A DNA stretch of 64,000 bases from Yinghuangia sp045039925. GTDB lineage: Bacteria; Actinomycetota; Actinomycetes; Streptomycetales; Streptomycetaceae. How positions within the stretch are numbered: the first letter of the stretch is position 1; each line of letters begins with the position of its first letter. Below the pieces are notes generated by a model. The model ran no database searches and was not told the origin of the DNA. It saw nothing but the letters and a program-made list of their open reading frames with translations. Below are positions 7,697-16,699 of the stretch, piece after piece. Where the stretch lies: the NCBI GenBank assembly GCA_045039925.1, contig CP108400.1, positions 7,998,001 to 8,062,000 of the forward strand, written 5' to 3'. The translations under genes and the position numbers were made by a program.

Positions 7697-7812
7697 ACCG
7701 GCGACGCGCGAGATAGCCGCGGCACCGCCTCCTCCACACGCAGGCACGCATCTGACAGGCCCGAAATCGCTTTTGGGCGACGACACTTCCCCCCACGCAA
7801 GGAGTCCCGTAT

Positions 7813-8637
7813 ATGGGCAGCAAGCGACTGGACGGCAAGCGGGTGCTGGTCACCGGTGCCAGCCGGGGCATCGGCGCGGCCGTCGCGCACCGCGCCGCGG
7901 CCGAAGGCGCCGATGTCGCCATCGTGGCCCGCACGGTCAACGCCGAGGACGCGTACCTGCCCGGCACGCTGGGCGACACCGCGGACCGGCTGCGCACGTT
8001 CGGCGGCCGGGTGGTGGTCGTCCAGGCGGACCTGGCCGACGAACGGGACCGCGAGCGGGTGGTACGCGAGGCCGAGGACGGGCTCGGCGGTCAGATCGAC
8101 GTACTCGTCAACAACGCGGCCGTGGCGCTGTACGGGACCGTCGCCGACTACGAGTTCAAGCGCATGAGGCTGATGTACGAACTCAACTGCGTCGCACCGC
8201 TGCACCTCGCCCAACACGTCATACCGGCCATGGCCGAGCGCGGTGAGGGCTGGATCGTCAACATCTCCAGCGGCACCGCCCGGCACTGGGACGGCCCCCC
8301 GTTCCGCCTGGGCGGGACCGGAACCAAGACCACCGCCTACGGCGCCTCCAAGGCCGCGCTCAACCGGGTCAGCAATGGCCTCGCCGCCGAGCTCCACGGA
8401 ACCGGAATCCGCGTCAACACCGTCGAACCGCGCGCCGCGGTCATGAGCGAGGGGGCTCAGGACCTGGGCGGCGACATCGTGCGCCCCGACCAGATCGAGC
8501 CCATGGAGGCCATGGTCGAATCGATCATCGCGCTCTGCGACTGCCCGGCCGACCACACCGGCCGCACGCACATCAGCCTCGACCTCATCGACGAACTCGG
8601 CCTCACGGTCCACGCCCTCGACGGCACACCGGCCTGA
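7813..8637 (+). CDS. Short-chain dehydrogenase/reductase
   Basis: The 274-residue classical SDR carries T-G-A-S-R-G-I-G at residues 14-21 for the nicotinamide cofactor, N-N-A-A, serines 152-153 and the catalytic Y176-G-A-S-K180. These enzymes oxidise or reduce alcohol/ketone groups with NAD(P)(H). An extra ~20-residue insertion lies between the serines and the tyrosine (W-D-G-P-P-F-R-L-G-G-T-G), and a slightly longer segment follows the first beta-alpha unit. It starts at ATG 7813, 10 nt after an AAGGAG. A second SDR follows after 57 bp, so they probably form one transcript. The substrate is unknown. Confidence 0.9.
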   Translation: MGSKRLDGKRVLVTGASRGIGAAVAHRAAAEGADVAIVARTVNAEDAYLPGTLGDTADRLRTFGGRVVVVQADLADERDRERVVREAEDGLGGQIDVLVNNAAVALYGTVADYEFKRMRLMYELNCVAPLHLAQHVIPAMAERGEGWIVNISSGTARHWDGPPFRLGGTGTKTTAYGASKAALNRVSNGLAAELHGTGIRVNTVEPRAAVMSEGAQDLGGDIVRPDQIEPMEAMVESIIALCDCPADHTGRTHISLDLIDELGLTVHALDGTPA

Positions 8638-8694
8638 AGACCTTCCCTGCGATCCGCTCGGCCCGACCGAACCCTCAAGGTACTGGAGAAGCAA

Positions 8695-9456
8695 ATGTTC
8701 GACCTGCAAGGCAGGACCGCACTGGTCACCGGCGCCGGCCAAGGCGTCGGTGCCGGCATCGCCGAAGTCCTGGCTGCCCAAGGCGCGTTGGTGGCTGTGA
8801 ACGACCTGGACGGCGCCCGTGCGGACGCAGTGGTGAAGAAGATCCGCGAAGCCGGGCACCTGGCTCGGCCGTTGCTGTTCGACGTGACCGATTTCGCCGG
8901 CGTCACCGACGCCGTGCGGTCCTTCGAACGCGATGCGGCACCGATCGACATCCTCGTGAACAATGTCGGCAACGCGGGCGGCGGGACCTTCCGCCCCAGG
9001 CCCTTTCGCGAGTCCGAGCCCGACGAGTGGCGGCAGTTCACCGATGTGAACCTGTTCGGCGTGATGAACTGCGCCAAGGCGGTCCTGGACGGGATGGCCA
9101 CGCGTCGTCACGGACGTGTCATCACGATCGCCTCCGGATCGGGCGTGGTCGGCCAGGCCATCGGCGTCTCGCTGTACGCCGCCGCGAAGGGCGGCGCCAT
9201 CGCCTTCATGCGGCACCTGGCCATGGAGACCGCCGCCGACGGCATCACCGCGAACACGATCGCCCTCGGCATGATCGACCCGTCCACCAGTGGCCGCGTC
9301 GCCGACCACACCCGCGAACTCGCCAAGCGCATCCCCGTCGGACGCGTCGGCCTCCCGGACGACGCAGGCGCGTTGTGCGCATACCTCGCCTCCGATCAGG
9401 CCGCGTGGATCACGGGCCAGACGCTTCACCTCAACGGAGGCTCCTACACGTCGTAG
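8695..9456 (+). CDS. Short-chain dehydrogenase/reductase
   Basis: The 253-residue protein starts at ATG 8695 behind GGAGAAG. It has T-G-A-G-Q-G-V-G (12-19), N-N-V-G, a serine-rich I-A-S-G-S-G strand and catalytic Y161-A-A-A-K165, ending with T-L-H-L-N-G-G, the usual SDR C-terminal signature. It is related to 3-oxoacyl-ACP reductase/hydroxyacyl-CoA dehydrogenase-type SDRs. It is co-oriented with the preceding SDR, and they may act on successive hydroxyl groups. The downstream neighbour is a convergent GntR gene. Confidence 0.9.
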   Translation: MFDLQGRTALVTGAGQGVGAGIAEVLAAQGALVAVNDLDGARADAVVKKIREAGHLARPLLFDVTDFAGVTDAVRSFERDAAPIDILVNNVGNAGGGTFRPRPFRESEPDEWRQFTDVNLFGVMNCAKAVLDGMATRRHGRVITIASGSGVVGQAIGVSLYAAAKGGAIAFMRHLAMETAADGITANTIALGMIDPSTSGRVADHTRELAKRIPVGRVGLPDDAGALCAYLASDQAAWITGQTLHLNGGSYTS

Positions 9457-9588
9457 CGCGCAACGCAGCGCGGGACAGGACGGGAAGGCCAGGGCAGGGA
9501 GGGCGACAGGCGCCTTTGCTGCGGGCGAAACCGCCGAGCCGGGCAAGGCTGGGCGGGGGACCGGTGGCGGCAGTGCGCGTCGGGCGGG

Positions 9589-10368
9589 TCAATCCTCCGG
9601 GAGTGACTTCACGGCGTGCCCCGGGCGTGCCTCAAGGGGGTGGGACTGGGCGAACTCCACGTGGCGGCGCGCGAGTCCGTGTGCTCCGTCGACGTCGCCC
9701 TCAGCGATCAGGTCGATCAATGCGCGGTGGACGGCGAGCCCCGACTTGATGCGCTCGGTGAAGTCCGAGCCATCGGGGACCTCGTCCACCCAATGGTGCT
9801 CGTGCGCCGACCACAGCGTCTCCGCAGTGCCCAGCAGCAGCTGCATCGTGGTGTTGCCGCACAGTTCCACGATTCCCTCGTGGAAGTCTCGGCAGGCGCG
9901 TACGAAGGCGGGCAGGTCGTCGACCAGTTCGGCGCAGCGCTCGTGCAACGCCTGCAATCGCGGGACGACTTCGGCGGCGCGGTCCTCGCGCGCCGCACAC
10001 ATCGCCGCGCAGGTCGGCTCCAGGTTCCGCACCGCCGCCGCGAGGTCTTCGAGGGGGACGCGGCGGCTGCGCAGCACGAGCCCGAACGTACGGGCGGCAT
10101 CGACTTCGCTCGGCAGTTGGACGGCCAGGCCGCCGGTGTTGCCGCGGCGTACCGTCACCAGCCCCTCGGTCTCCAGGATCCGGATCGCCTGCCGAAGCGT
10201 GGTCTGGCCGACCTGATACTCGGCGAGCAGCTCGCTCTGCTTCGGCAGCAAATCGCCATCACGCATGCCGCCGTCGAGTACGCGGTTCCGTAGCACGTTC
10301 GCGAGTTCCTCGGCCACGCTCAGGCCGCGAACCGGGCCTCCCACTGATCGGGCCCCCTCGGCAGTCAC
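9589..10368 (-). CDS. GntR-family (FadR/FCD type) regulator
   Basis: The 259-residue protein has an N-terminal winged helix (residues ~17-85: A-E-E-L-A-N-V-L, P-K-Q-S-E-L, T-T-L-R-Q-A-I-R-I-L-E, G-L-V-T-V-R-R-G-N-T-G-G) and an all-helical FCD ligand/metal-binding domain (D-F-H-E-G-I-V-E-L-C-G-N, and H-R-A-L-I-D-L-I near 215). FCD regulators bind acids or acyl-CoA-like effectors. It is divergent from the amidohydrolase at 10491. Between them lie tandem TTAGCTAAC repeats, the probable binding site for self- and target control. Confidence 0.85.
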   Translation of the reverse strand: MTAEGARSVGGPVRGLSVAEELANVLRNRVLDGGMRDGDLLPKQSELLAEYQVGQTTLRQAIRILETEGLVTVRRGNTGGLAVQLPSEVDAARTFGLVLRSRRVPLEDLAAAVRNLEPTCAAMCAAREDRAAEVVPRLQALHERCAELVDDLPAFVRACRDFHEGIVELCGNTTMQLLLGTAETLWSAHEHHWVDEVPDGSDFTERIKSGLAVHRALIDLIAEGDVDGAHGLARRHVEFAQSHPLEARPGHAVKSLPED

Positions 10369-10443
10369 AGGCGGCTCCCCTTCCCACGGTCCTCGGGTGG
10401 CTTTGCCCCTGATCGTACGGCAGCCCGCCTCTGTGTTGTCTTT

Positions 10444-10467
10444 GTTAGCTAACTTAGCTAACTTAGC
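10444..10467. promoter_or_regulatory. Tandem TTAGCTAAC operator repeats
   Basis: The 9-bp unit TTAGCTAAC occurs twice, head to tail, and begins a third time (TTAGC). Each unit contains the palindrome TTAGCTAA. It lies 24-47 nt upstream of the amidohydrolase GTG, in the divergent gap with the GntR gene. Confidence 0.7.
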
Positions 10468-10490
10468 CCAATCAACGAAAGGAGAGTTCC

Positions 10491-11756
10491 GTGACCACCG
10501 ATGACAGCCGCTACACGGTCGTCTCGTCCGACGGGCATGCGGGTGCGGACCTGCTCGACTACCGGCCCTACCTCGCGAGCGAGCACCACGACGGGTTCGA
10601 CCGCTGGGCGGCGGACCTGGTCAACCCGTTCGAGTCGGAACACCTGCTCAGCAAGGCGCAGGACTGCAACTGGGACGACCGGGTGCGCAACGCCGACCTG
10701 GAGTCGCAGGGGATCGTCGGCGAGGTCATATTTCCGAACACCGTTCCGCCGTTCTTCCCGCAGACGCAGTTCTTCGTACCGCCGCCGCCGGCCGACCGGC
10801 GGCAGTACGAGCAACGCTGGGCCGGGCTCCAGGCGCACAACCGGTGGCTGGCCGACTTCTGCGCCCAGTCGCCGGGCCGGCGTGCCGGCGTCGCACAGAT
10901 CATGCTCAACGACATCACCGATGCGGTGGCCGAGGTGCGCTGGGTGAAGGAATCCGGGCTGTTCGGCGGCATCCTGGTGCCCGGCATTCCGCCCGGGTCG
11001 GCTCTGCCCCCGTTGTTCGACCCGGTGTACGACCCCATCTGGGCCGCATGCGCCGAACTCGGCGTCCCGCTCAACCTGCACAGCGGCGGCGGCGTCCCGG
11101 AGTACCCGCACGACCCGCGCGGACTCGCGGTGCTGCTCTCGGAGATCACGTGGTTCTCCAACCGCGTCCTGGGACACCTGATCTTCGGCGGCGTGTTCGA
11201 GCGCTTCCCGACCCTGAAGGTCGCGTTCACCGAGCAGGGTTCCGCCTGGGTCGTCCGCGAACTCGCCAAGCTCGACCAGTTCGTGCACGTCATGCCGCTG
11301 GACGGCACGGCGCAGCATTTCTTCGGCGGCGAGATGATCCGCGGACTCAGCATGCTGCCCAGCGAGTACTTCGCCCGGAACTGCTTCCTCGGGTCGAGCC
11401 CGCTGCGCCCCTCCGAGTGCGCGATGCGCCACCAGATCGGCGTCGACCGGATCATGTGGGGCGCGGACTACCCGCACGCGGAAGGGACGTTCCCGTACAC
11501 GCTCGAAGGCCTGCGCCTGACCTTCGCCGACGTACCGGAGGACGAGGTGCGCGCGATGCTCGCCGGAAACGCCGCCCGGTTCTACGGCTTCGACCTGGAC
11601 GCGCTGGCACCGCACGCGGCCAAGTACGGGCCCCGGGTGGCGGACGTCGCCCGGCCGCTGGGCCGCGAAGAGGTCGCGACCGACGCGCTCGGGTCGGTGT
11701 TCATCGACCACTTCGGCGTCGAACACCCGGCTCTGGCAGGACGGGTCGGCCGGTAG
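10491..11756 (+). CDS. Amidohydrolase-2 family (ACMSD-like) metal hydrolase/decarboxylase
   Basis: The start is GTG 10491 behind AAAGGAGAG; the product has 421 residues. It has S-S-D-G-H16-A-G at the N-terminus, H197 in L-N-L-H-S-G-G-G, a histidine-poor second lobe and D326 in W-G-A-D-Y-P-H-A-E-G. These are the metal ligands and catalytic aspartate of the TIM-barrel amidohydrolase-2 group, which includes aminocarboxymuconate-semialdehyde decarboxylase and resorcylate decarboxylases. It probably cleaves a C-C or C-O bond of an aromatic or beta-keto acid. It is controlled with the divergent GntR. Its substrate cannot be read from the sequence. Confidence 0.85.
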   Translation: MTTDDSRYTVVSSDGHAGADLLDYRPYLASEHHDGFDRWAADLVNPFESEHLLSKAQDCNWDDRVRNADLESQGIVGEVIFPNTVPPFFPQTQFFVPPPPADRRQYEQRWAGLQAHNRWLADFCAQSPGRRAGVAQIMLNDITDAVAEVRWVKESGLFGGILVPGIPPGSALPPLFDPVYDPIWAACAELGVPLNLHSGGGVPEYPHDPRGLAVLLSEITWFSNRVLGHLIFGGVFERFPTLKVAFTEQGSAWVVRELAKLDQFVHVMPLDGTAQHFFGGEMIRGLSMLPSEYFARNCFLGSSPLRPSECAMRHQIGVDRIMWGADYPHAEGTFPYTLEGLRLTFADVPEDEVRAMLAGNAARFYGFDLDALAPHAAKYGPRVADVARPLGREEVATDALGSVFIDHFGVEHPALAGRVGR

Positions 11757-11834
11757 CCGAGGCGGTCCGGACGCCTGTGCGCAAAGACGTCGGAGCCGCC
11801 CCGACCTACTGGTTCACGCCGCGACAGGCGTGCG

Positions 11835-13034
11835 TCACGCGGTCGTCGGCACGGGGGCGGGAAGCGGGTCACCCATGCGGGCGTACGCCTCGGCCATGCT
11901 TCCGCCGACGAACGAACGCCAGGTCGCGTCATCGATGTCCGCGAGCTCCTTGCGCCAGAAGTCGACCGGCGCGAGGCTGCCCTCGAAGTGCGGCATGTCG
12001 GAGGAGAAGACCGCCACCTCCGGGAGTTGTCCGAACATCCAGACCGGGGACTGTGCCGCCTGGGGCAGCGGGCTCACGCGGACGTTGCGCCGGATGTACT
12101 CGCTCGGCTTGAGCGGGAGCCGGTACGGACCGAGGAAGGCGGCGGACTCCGGGGTGGCGCGACCGTCCATGTTCGCGACCGCGAAACCGAGCCAGTCGAT
12201 GCCCGTTTCGCACAGCAGCACGGTCAGCGCGGGATGCCGCTCGAAGACGCCGCCGAAGACCAGGGCGTTGAGGTAGACCTGCGCGGCCTGGAAGGACTGC
12301 GAGGTACCCAGGCGCGTGACGAGGGACGGGTCGTCGGTGTTGGCGTACGCCGGGTGGTAGCGCGGCGGCATCATGCCGACGTGCAGTACCGCGACCATCC
12401 CCAGGTCGGTCGCGGCGGCCCAGACCTTGTCGAAGTCGGGGTGGAACGGCGGTATGCCGTTGCTGAATTCGGTGGTGACGTGGAAGGCGCGGCTGCCCAG
12501 CGCGCGGGTGCGGGCGAGCTCGGACACGACCCAGTCCAGGTCGTCGAAGTGTGTCAGGGTCACCGGCATGAGGCGGTCGAGGTGACGGCCGATGGCTTCC
12601 GCGAGGTGCGTGTTCAGCGCGGACGCGGTGTCGCGAGCCAACTGCGGGTCGCGCAGGCACGACATGAGGGTGTAGCCCGAGCCGCTGATGACGTTCTGGT
12701 ACGTGATGCCCTGCGCGTCAAGGGCGTTGATACGGGAGGCGGCGTCGACCTCGGGGTGCTGGCAGTGCCCGTTGATCGTCGCGGCATGACCGCCCGGCGG
12801 GTACATGGCCTGGAGGGCCGGCGTGACGAGCTGCTCGATCGGCAGCCGCTGCCCGCGCGGTGCGTGGGAGCGGACGCCGTCCGAGGTGAAGTAAGCGAAG
12901 TGCTCCGCCGTCCCGAGAGCGAACTCCGGGTCGTGTTCCGGGAGAAGGCGTGGCAACCGCTCCTTGAGCGACGGGGCCGCGTCCAGCCACTCCGGGGCAG
13001 GTTCCATGTGCGAGTCGACATCGTAAACGTGCAT
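11835..13034 (-). CDS. Amidohydrolase-2 family metal hydrolase/decarboxylase
   Basis: The open frame extends further upstream, but the conserved N-terminus M-H-V-Y-D-V-D-S-H-M-E-P fixes the start at ATG 13034, giving 399 residues. D-x-D-S-H9 supplies the first ligands, L-H-V-G-M-M-P-P the middle histidine, and S-S-D-M-P-H-F-E-G the catalytic aspartate. It is about as long as its convergent neighbour at 10491 but only distantly similar. Upstream is a TTTAACGT-N7-ACGCTAAA palindrome shared with the promoter at 41 kb. A scrap of a related N-terminus (V-I-G-V-D-A-H-C-E-P-K-P) survives at 51050. Confidence 0.85.
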   Translation of the reverse strand: MHVYDVDSHMEPAPEWLDAAPSLKERLPRLLPEHDPEFALGTAEHFAYFTSDGVRSHAPRGQRLPIEQLVTPALQAMYPPGGHAATINGHCQHPEVDAASRINALDAQGITYQNVISGSGYTLMSCLRDPQLARDTASALNTHLAEAIGRHLDRLMPVTLTHFDDLDWVVSELARTRALGSRAFHVTTEFSNGIPPFHPDFDKVWAAATDLGMVAVLHVGMMPPRYHPAYANTDDPSLVTRLGTSQSFQAAQVYLNALVFGGVFERHPALTVLLCETGIDWLGFAVANMDGRATPESAAFLGPYRLPLKPSEYIRRNVRVSPLPQAAQSPVWMFGQLPEVAVFSSDMPHFEGSLAPVDFWRKELADIDDATWRSFVGGSMAEAYARMGDPLPAPVPTTA

Positions 13035-13062
13035 GAGGCCACCCTTCCGATCGGCGTCCATA

Positions 13063-13085
13063 TTTAACGTCGTGGATACGCTAAA
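13063..13085. promoter_or_regulatory. TTTARCGT-N7-ACGCTAAA operator, copy 1
   Basis: Arms TTTAACGT and ACGCTAAA are separated by 7 bp, with one mismatched pair. It lies 29 bp upstream of the amidohydrolase start at 13034, in the divergent gap with the hydrolase at 13252. The same architecture occurs at 41049-41071. Confidence 0.7.
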
Positions 13086-13251
13086 AGTCCAGACCGTCTC
13101 GCTCCGACGTCGGAAGCTGGCGGATCCGAGGGATCGGTGACGAGGGTGGACGTTGCCGGAGCCGCTGGGCATGATGGGTCGCCGATGGACACAGCGTCCA
13201 TTAATGAGATGGCTCATCTGCCAGTAACAGGCAGTCGGGAGCGGAGGCGTC

Positions 13252-14220
13252 ATGGTGGACACCGAGAGTCGCGAAGGTCCGGGGAAGTTCGCGTTGGTGC
13301 CTGAACTGGCCGAGATCATGGCGGCGGTCCCGCCGTTGCCCGCGGTCACCCCCGAGTCCGTCGTCGCGATCCGCGAACGCAGCAACGCGGCCGCCGCACT
13401 TCAGCCGCGCCCCGACGTGCACGCGATCGCCGACCGTGTGGTGCCGGGGCCCGCCGGCGACATTCCGGTCCGCCTCTACTACCCGTCGGACGACGAGGTC
13501 CACCCGGCACTCGTCTTCGCGCACGGCGGCGGCTGGTCGATATGCAGCATCGAGACCCATGACGGGCTCTGCCGGGAGATCGCGAACCGCAGTGGCTGCG
13601 TCGTGGTGTCGGTGGAGTACCGGCTCGCTCCCGAGCAGGTGTTCCCCGCCGCGGCGGAGGACTTCTACGCCGCCGCCTCCTGGGTCGTGGAGAACGCCGG
13701 CGACATCGGCGTCGACCCGGCGCGTGTGGCGGTCGGCGGGGACAGTGCCGGCGGCAACCTCGCCGCGGTGGTCGGCTACATCGCGCGCGACCGGGGCGGG
13801 CCCCGCTTCGCCTTCCAACTGCTGGCGTACCCCGGCCTGGACGCGGTCTCCGAGCGACCCGCGACGGTCGCGAACGCCGACGCCCCCATGGTCAACCGCG
13901 TCGCGTCGCAGTCGATGTGGCAGACCTATGCCGGCGGCACCGACCTGCGTCACCCCTACATTTCGCCGTTGCACGCGGACGATTTCACCGGGCTGCCACC
14001 CGCACTGATCGTCACCCCGCAATATGACCTCAACGTGGACGACGCCTACGCGTACGCCGGAGCGGTGAACGCGGTCGGCGGCAGCGTCGAGGTGCTGGAG
14101 GTCAAGGGCACCGCACACGGCTTCCTCTCCTACTACGCCCGGGTGCCCGCCGCGTCCGACGCCCTCGACCTCGCCTGCCGGACGCTGCGCGCGGCGGTCG
14201 ACGATGCCGCGCCACGCTGA
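13252..14220 (+). CDS. Alpha/beta hydrolase, hormone-sensitive-lipase type
   Basis: This 322-residue carboxylesterase-like enzyme carries the oxyanion-hole H-G-G-G-W (91-95), the nucleophile elbow G-G-D-S165-A-G-G, an aspartate in Y-D-L-N-V-D-D and the catalytic histidine in G-T-A-H-G-F. Such cytoplasmic esterases hydrolyse short or medium acyl esters. It starts at ATG 13252 with GGAGGCG upstream and is followed after 47 bp by a TetR gene. It may remove ester decorations from the substrate handled in this region. A second HSL-type enzyme is encoded at 31553. Confidence 0.9.
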   Translation: MVDTESREGPGKFALVPELAEIMAAVPPLPAVTPESVVAIRERSNAAAALQPRPDVHAIADRVVPGPAGDIPVRLYYPSDDEVHPALVFAHGGGWSICSIETHDGLCREIANRSGCVVVSVEYRLAPEQVFPAAAEDFYAAASWVVENAGDIGVDPARVAVGGDSAGGNLAAVVGYIARDRGGPRFAFQLLAYPGLDAVSERPATVANADAPMVNRVASQSMWQTYAGGTDLRHPYISPLHADDFTGLPPALIVTPQYDLNVDDAYAYAGAVNAVGGSVEVLEVKGTAHGFLSYYARVPAASDALDLACRTLRAAVDDAAPR

Positions 14221-14267
14221 GCCGGCAGGGCGGGCTCGGCCCCGGTCGAGCCCACTAGGCTGGCGGA

Positions 14268-14900
14268 ATGCCTGACTCAACGCGTCGCGGCGCCGCGGCG
14301 GAGGCCGCGCCCGCGGCCTCCGACCTGCGTGCGCAGCACAAGCTCTTGACCCGACGCCGCCTGCTCTCGGCGGCGCTCGACGTGTTCGAGGACAAGGGCT
14401 ACGAAGCCGCCACGATCGACGATGTGGTGGCCCGAGCGGGCGCCGCGCGGGCGACGTTCTACCTGCACTTCTCGGGCAAGGCCGACATCGTCACCGAGCT
14501 GGCCGACCGCATCTGGCAGCACACCCAGGAGCGCTTCACCGAGTTCGGCGAGCTGCCGGACTGGTCGCACGCCACGATCCGGGCCTGGCTGGCGCGCTAC
14601 GTGGAAAGCAGCGAGGAAAACAAGAAGTCGCTCCGCATCTTCGCCGAGCAGCTGCCGCACACCTTGCGCCGCCAGCACCAGACCCACCAGCAGGGCTTCA
14701 TCCGCGCCCTGCTCAATCCGCCGGAGCGGTGGGCGCACTTCACCCGTCCCGAGGCCAAACGTCGGGCTTTCCTGCTCGTCAACCAGTTGGAGACGCTCAT
14801 GCCGTCGTGGCAGGCGGGCCGCTGGGACCGCGAGCGCTCGGCCATGCTCGACACCCTGACCCAGGTGTGGCGGAGCACGCTGGAGGCGGATCGGCACTGA
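14268..14900 (+). CDS. TetR-family regulator
   Basis: The 210-residue protein has an N-terminal HTH (L-L-S-A-A-L-D-V-F-E-D-K-G-Y-E-A-A-T-I-D-D-V-V-A-R-A-G-A-A-R-A-T-F-Y-L-H-F, residues ~31-70) and a helical effector domain. It lies 47 bp behind the HSL-type hydrolase and probably shares its transcript. A perfect 15-bp stem-loop follows 12 bp after the stop. It is a candidate reader of the TTTARCGT palindrome at 13063, but nothing in the sequence proves that. Confidence 0.85.
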   Translation: MPDSTRRGAAAEAAPAASDLRAQHKLLTRRRLLSAALDVFEDKGYEAATIDDVVARAGAARATFYLHFSGKADIVTELADRIWQHTQERFTEFGELPDWSHATIRAWLARYVESSEENKKSLRIFAEQLPHTLRRQHQTHQQGFIRALLNPPERWAHFTRPEAKRRAFLLVNQLETLMPSWQAGRWDRERSAMLDTLTQVWRSTLEADRH

Positions 14901-14912
14901 TGCCGGCGATCA

Positions 14913-14947
14913 CGACCGGGCAGGCGCACAACGCCTGCCCGGTCGTC
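14913..14947. terminator. Strong stem-loop after the tetR gene
   Basis: This is a perfect 15-bp stem with a 5-nt loop (CACAA); arms are 14913-14927 and 14933-14947. There is no U-tract, as is common in actinomycetes. It follows the plus-strand tetR by 12 bp. Confidence 0.8.
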
Positions 14948-15038
14948 CGTCGTCCGTCCCCGCCCCGATCATCGGACGAACTCGCCCCGAAATTCCTCCA
15001 CTTGGGGCTTGGCGCGGTATCCCGTCTCATCACCGCAG

Positions 15039-15066
15039 AAGGCCGCCGCCCCCGGGCGGCGGCCTT
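15039..15066. terminator. GC-rich hairpin downstream of the binding-protein gene
   Basis: Arms AAGGCCGCCGCCC and GGGCGGCGGCCTT form a 13-bp stem with a 2-nt gap (in practice a slightly larger loop). It lies 31 bp past the stop of the minus-strand gene at 15098 and separates it from the tetR terminator. Confidence 0.75.
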
Positions 15067-15097
15067 CCCGCATCGCGGCCTTCGTAGGTCTCGGCTC

Positions 15098-16699
15098 CTA
15101 CTTCAGCCCGAGGCGGTCCATGAAGATGTTCCCGGCGTTGTAGTGCTGGATGCCGGTCACCTTGTCGCCGTGGATGGCACCGGTCAGCGACTCGGCATAG
15201 GCCCACAGCGGCACGTCGGCGACCAGCGCCTTCTGCAACTCCGCGTACGCCTGCTTGCGCACCGCCGGGTCCGTGCTCGCCCGCCCGGCCGCAAGCGCCG
15301 CGTCTGCCTGGGCGTTGGACCAGCCGCTGAGGTTGAACGGGCTCTGCGAATGCCAGTAGCCGTACAGCATCGGCTCAGGGTCCACGGCCCAGATCTGCGT
15401 CAGCGTGGCCTGGTAGTCGCGCTGGATCGCGTACTTGGCGATGTACGCGCCGATCTCCAACGGCTCGATCCGCATCGAGACGTTCGAGAATTCCTTGAGC
15501 CGGCTCTGCATGTACTCCGCGACGGCTGCCGACGAAGGGTTCTGCGGGATCAGGTACCCGAAGTCCACCTTCTTGCCCTCTGCGGCCAGCTCGTCGAACA
15601 GACGTTGCGCCTCGACCTTGTCCTGCGCGGCCTGGGTCACCGTCGGGTCGACGAACTGGCTGTTTGCGTTGAAGACACTCTTGGCCGGGACGTACCCGTT
15701 GTTCAACGTCTTGGGGATGTCCGCGGGATCGAGCGCAAGGGTGACTGCTCGGCGCGCACGGACATCGTCGAACGGCGCCTTCTTGAGGTTGAACTGCACG
15801 ATCTGGCCGCCGTCGGTGGGGAATTCGACGAGGTTCAGGTCCTTCTTCGCCTGCTCCAAGACCTTGCCGTCCGAGCTGAGGAAGAGATCTGCCTGTCCGG
15901 ACTTGACCGTGTTGAACTGCTGCCTGATGTCCGGAACGCTCTTGATCGACAGCTGGTCGAGCTTGGGCAGCCCCTTGTCCTTCTGCCAGTAGTTCGGGTT
16001 GCGCTCGAACACCTGCTCAGAGCCGCGCACCCAGTTCTTGAGAACGAACGGCCCCGCGCCGACGGGCTCGGACTTGTACTTCTCCGGACCCTTCGCGATC
16101 GCCGACGGCGCCATGATGTACGTGAGTTCGGTCGCCACGCCCCGGTCCAGATTGGGGTTGGGCGGGCCCGCGACGGTGAGCTTGACGGTCAAATTGTCCA
16201 CGACCTCGGTTTTGAAGCCGAGTGCCACCGCGATGTGCACCGACCGTGTCGCCGGGTTCGCATGAGTGTCGTAGTTGAGCTTGACCGCCGCCGCGTCCAA
16301 CGGCGTCCCGTCGCTGAACGCCACACCCGGCCGCAACTTCATCGTCCACGTGGCTCCACCGTCCGCGGTGGTCAGCGACTCGCCCAAATGCGCCGTGACT
16401 TGGTGGCTCTTGGCGTCGATGTAGAACAGCGGGTCGTACAGCGCCGCCATACGCGGCTCGTCGGCAAGTGCCACGTTGGAGACCCCGAACGGGTCGAGCC
16501 CCGCCGAGTCCTGCACTGCCAACATGGTCAGCTTGCCGCCCGACTTCGCCGGCGCCTGCGACCCGGAGCCCGCCCGGTCCTTGGCGTCGTCACCGCCACC
16601 CCCGCACGCGCCGACCAACAGCCCCAGGGCGACCACGCCGCCGAGCATCTGGCCCGGGCGCCGCACACCCTGACTCCGCCGCCTTCGAACTCTCTTCAT
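15098..16699 (-). CDS. ABC transporter substrate-binding lipoprotein, family 5 (oligopeptide/nickel type)
   Basis: The start is ATG 16699 (533 residues) or GTG 16705, with an AGGAACC nearby. The N-terminus is a lipoprotein signal: R-R-R-R, then a hydrophobic core ending L-L-V-G-A-C32-G-G-G-G. The mature part has the family-5 layout with V-A-F-S-D-G-T-P-L-D-A-A-A-V, V-G-A-G-P-F-V-L, R-N-P-N-Y-W-Q and D-V-R-A-R-R-A-V-T-L-A-L-D. Such proteins capture peptides, sugars or other bulky solutes at the outer membrane face. No permease or ATPase of this class is nearby, so it is an orphan. Two broken relatives (7265-7696 and 24489-25415) show that the family was once amplified here. Confidence 0.9.
   Translation of the reverse strand: MKRVRRRRSQGVRRPGQMLGGVVALGLLVGACGGGGDDAKDRAGSGSQAPAKSGGKLTMLAVQDSAGLDPFGVSNVALADEPRMAALYDPLFYIDAKSHQVTAHLGESLTTADGGATWTMKLRPGVAFSDGTPLDAAAVKLNYDTHANPATRSVHIAVALGFKTEVVDNLTVKLTVAGPPNPNLDRGVATELTYIMAPSAIAKGPEKYKSEPVGAGPFVLKNWVRGSEQVFERNPNYWQKDKGLPKLDQLSIKSVPDIRQQFNTVKSGQADLFLSSDGKVLEQAKKDLNLVEFPTDGGQIVQFNLKKAPFDDVRARRAVTLALDPADIPKTLNNGYVPAKSVFNANSQFVDPTVTQAAQDKVEAQRLFDELAAEGKKVDFGYLIPQNPSSAAVAEYMQSRLKEFSNVSMRIEPLEIGAYIAKYAIQRDYQATLTQIWAVDPEPMLYGYWHSQSPFNLSGWSNAQADAALAAGRASTDPAVRKQAYAELQKALVADVPLWAYAESLTGAIHGDKVTGIQHYNAGNIFMDRLGLK

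Noticed and set aside
11771..11831. ACGCCTGT ... ACAGGCGT inverted repeat between the convergent amidohydrolases
   Set aside because: The loop is about 45 nt with only 8-bp arms; as a terminator this is weak compared with others in the window.
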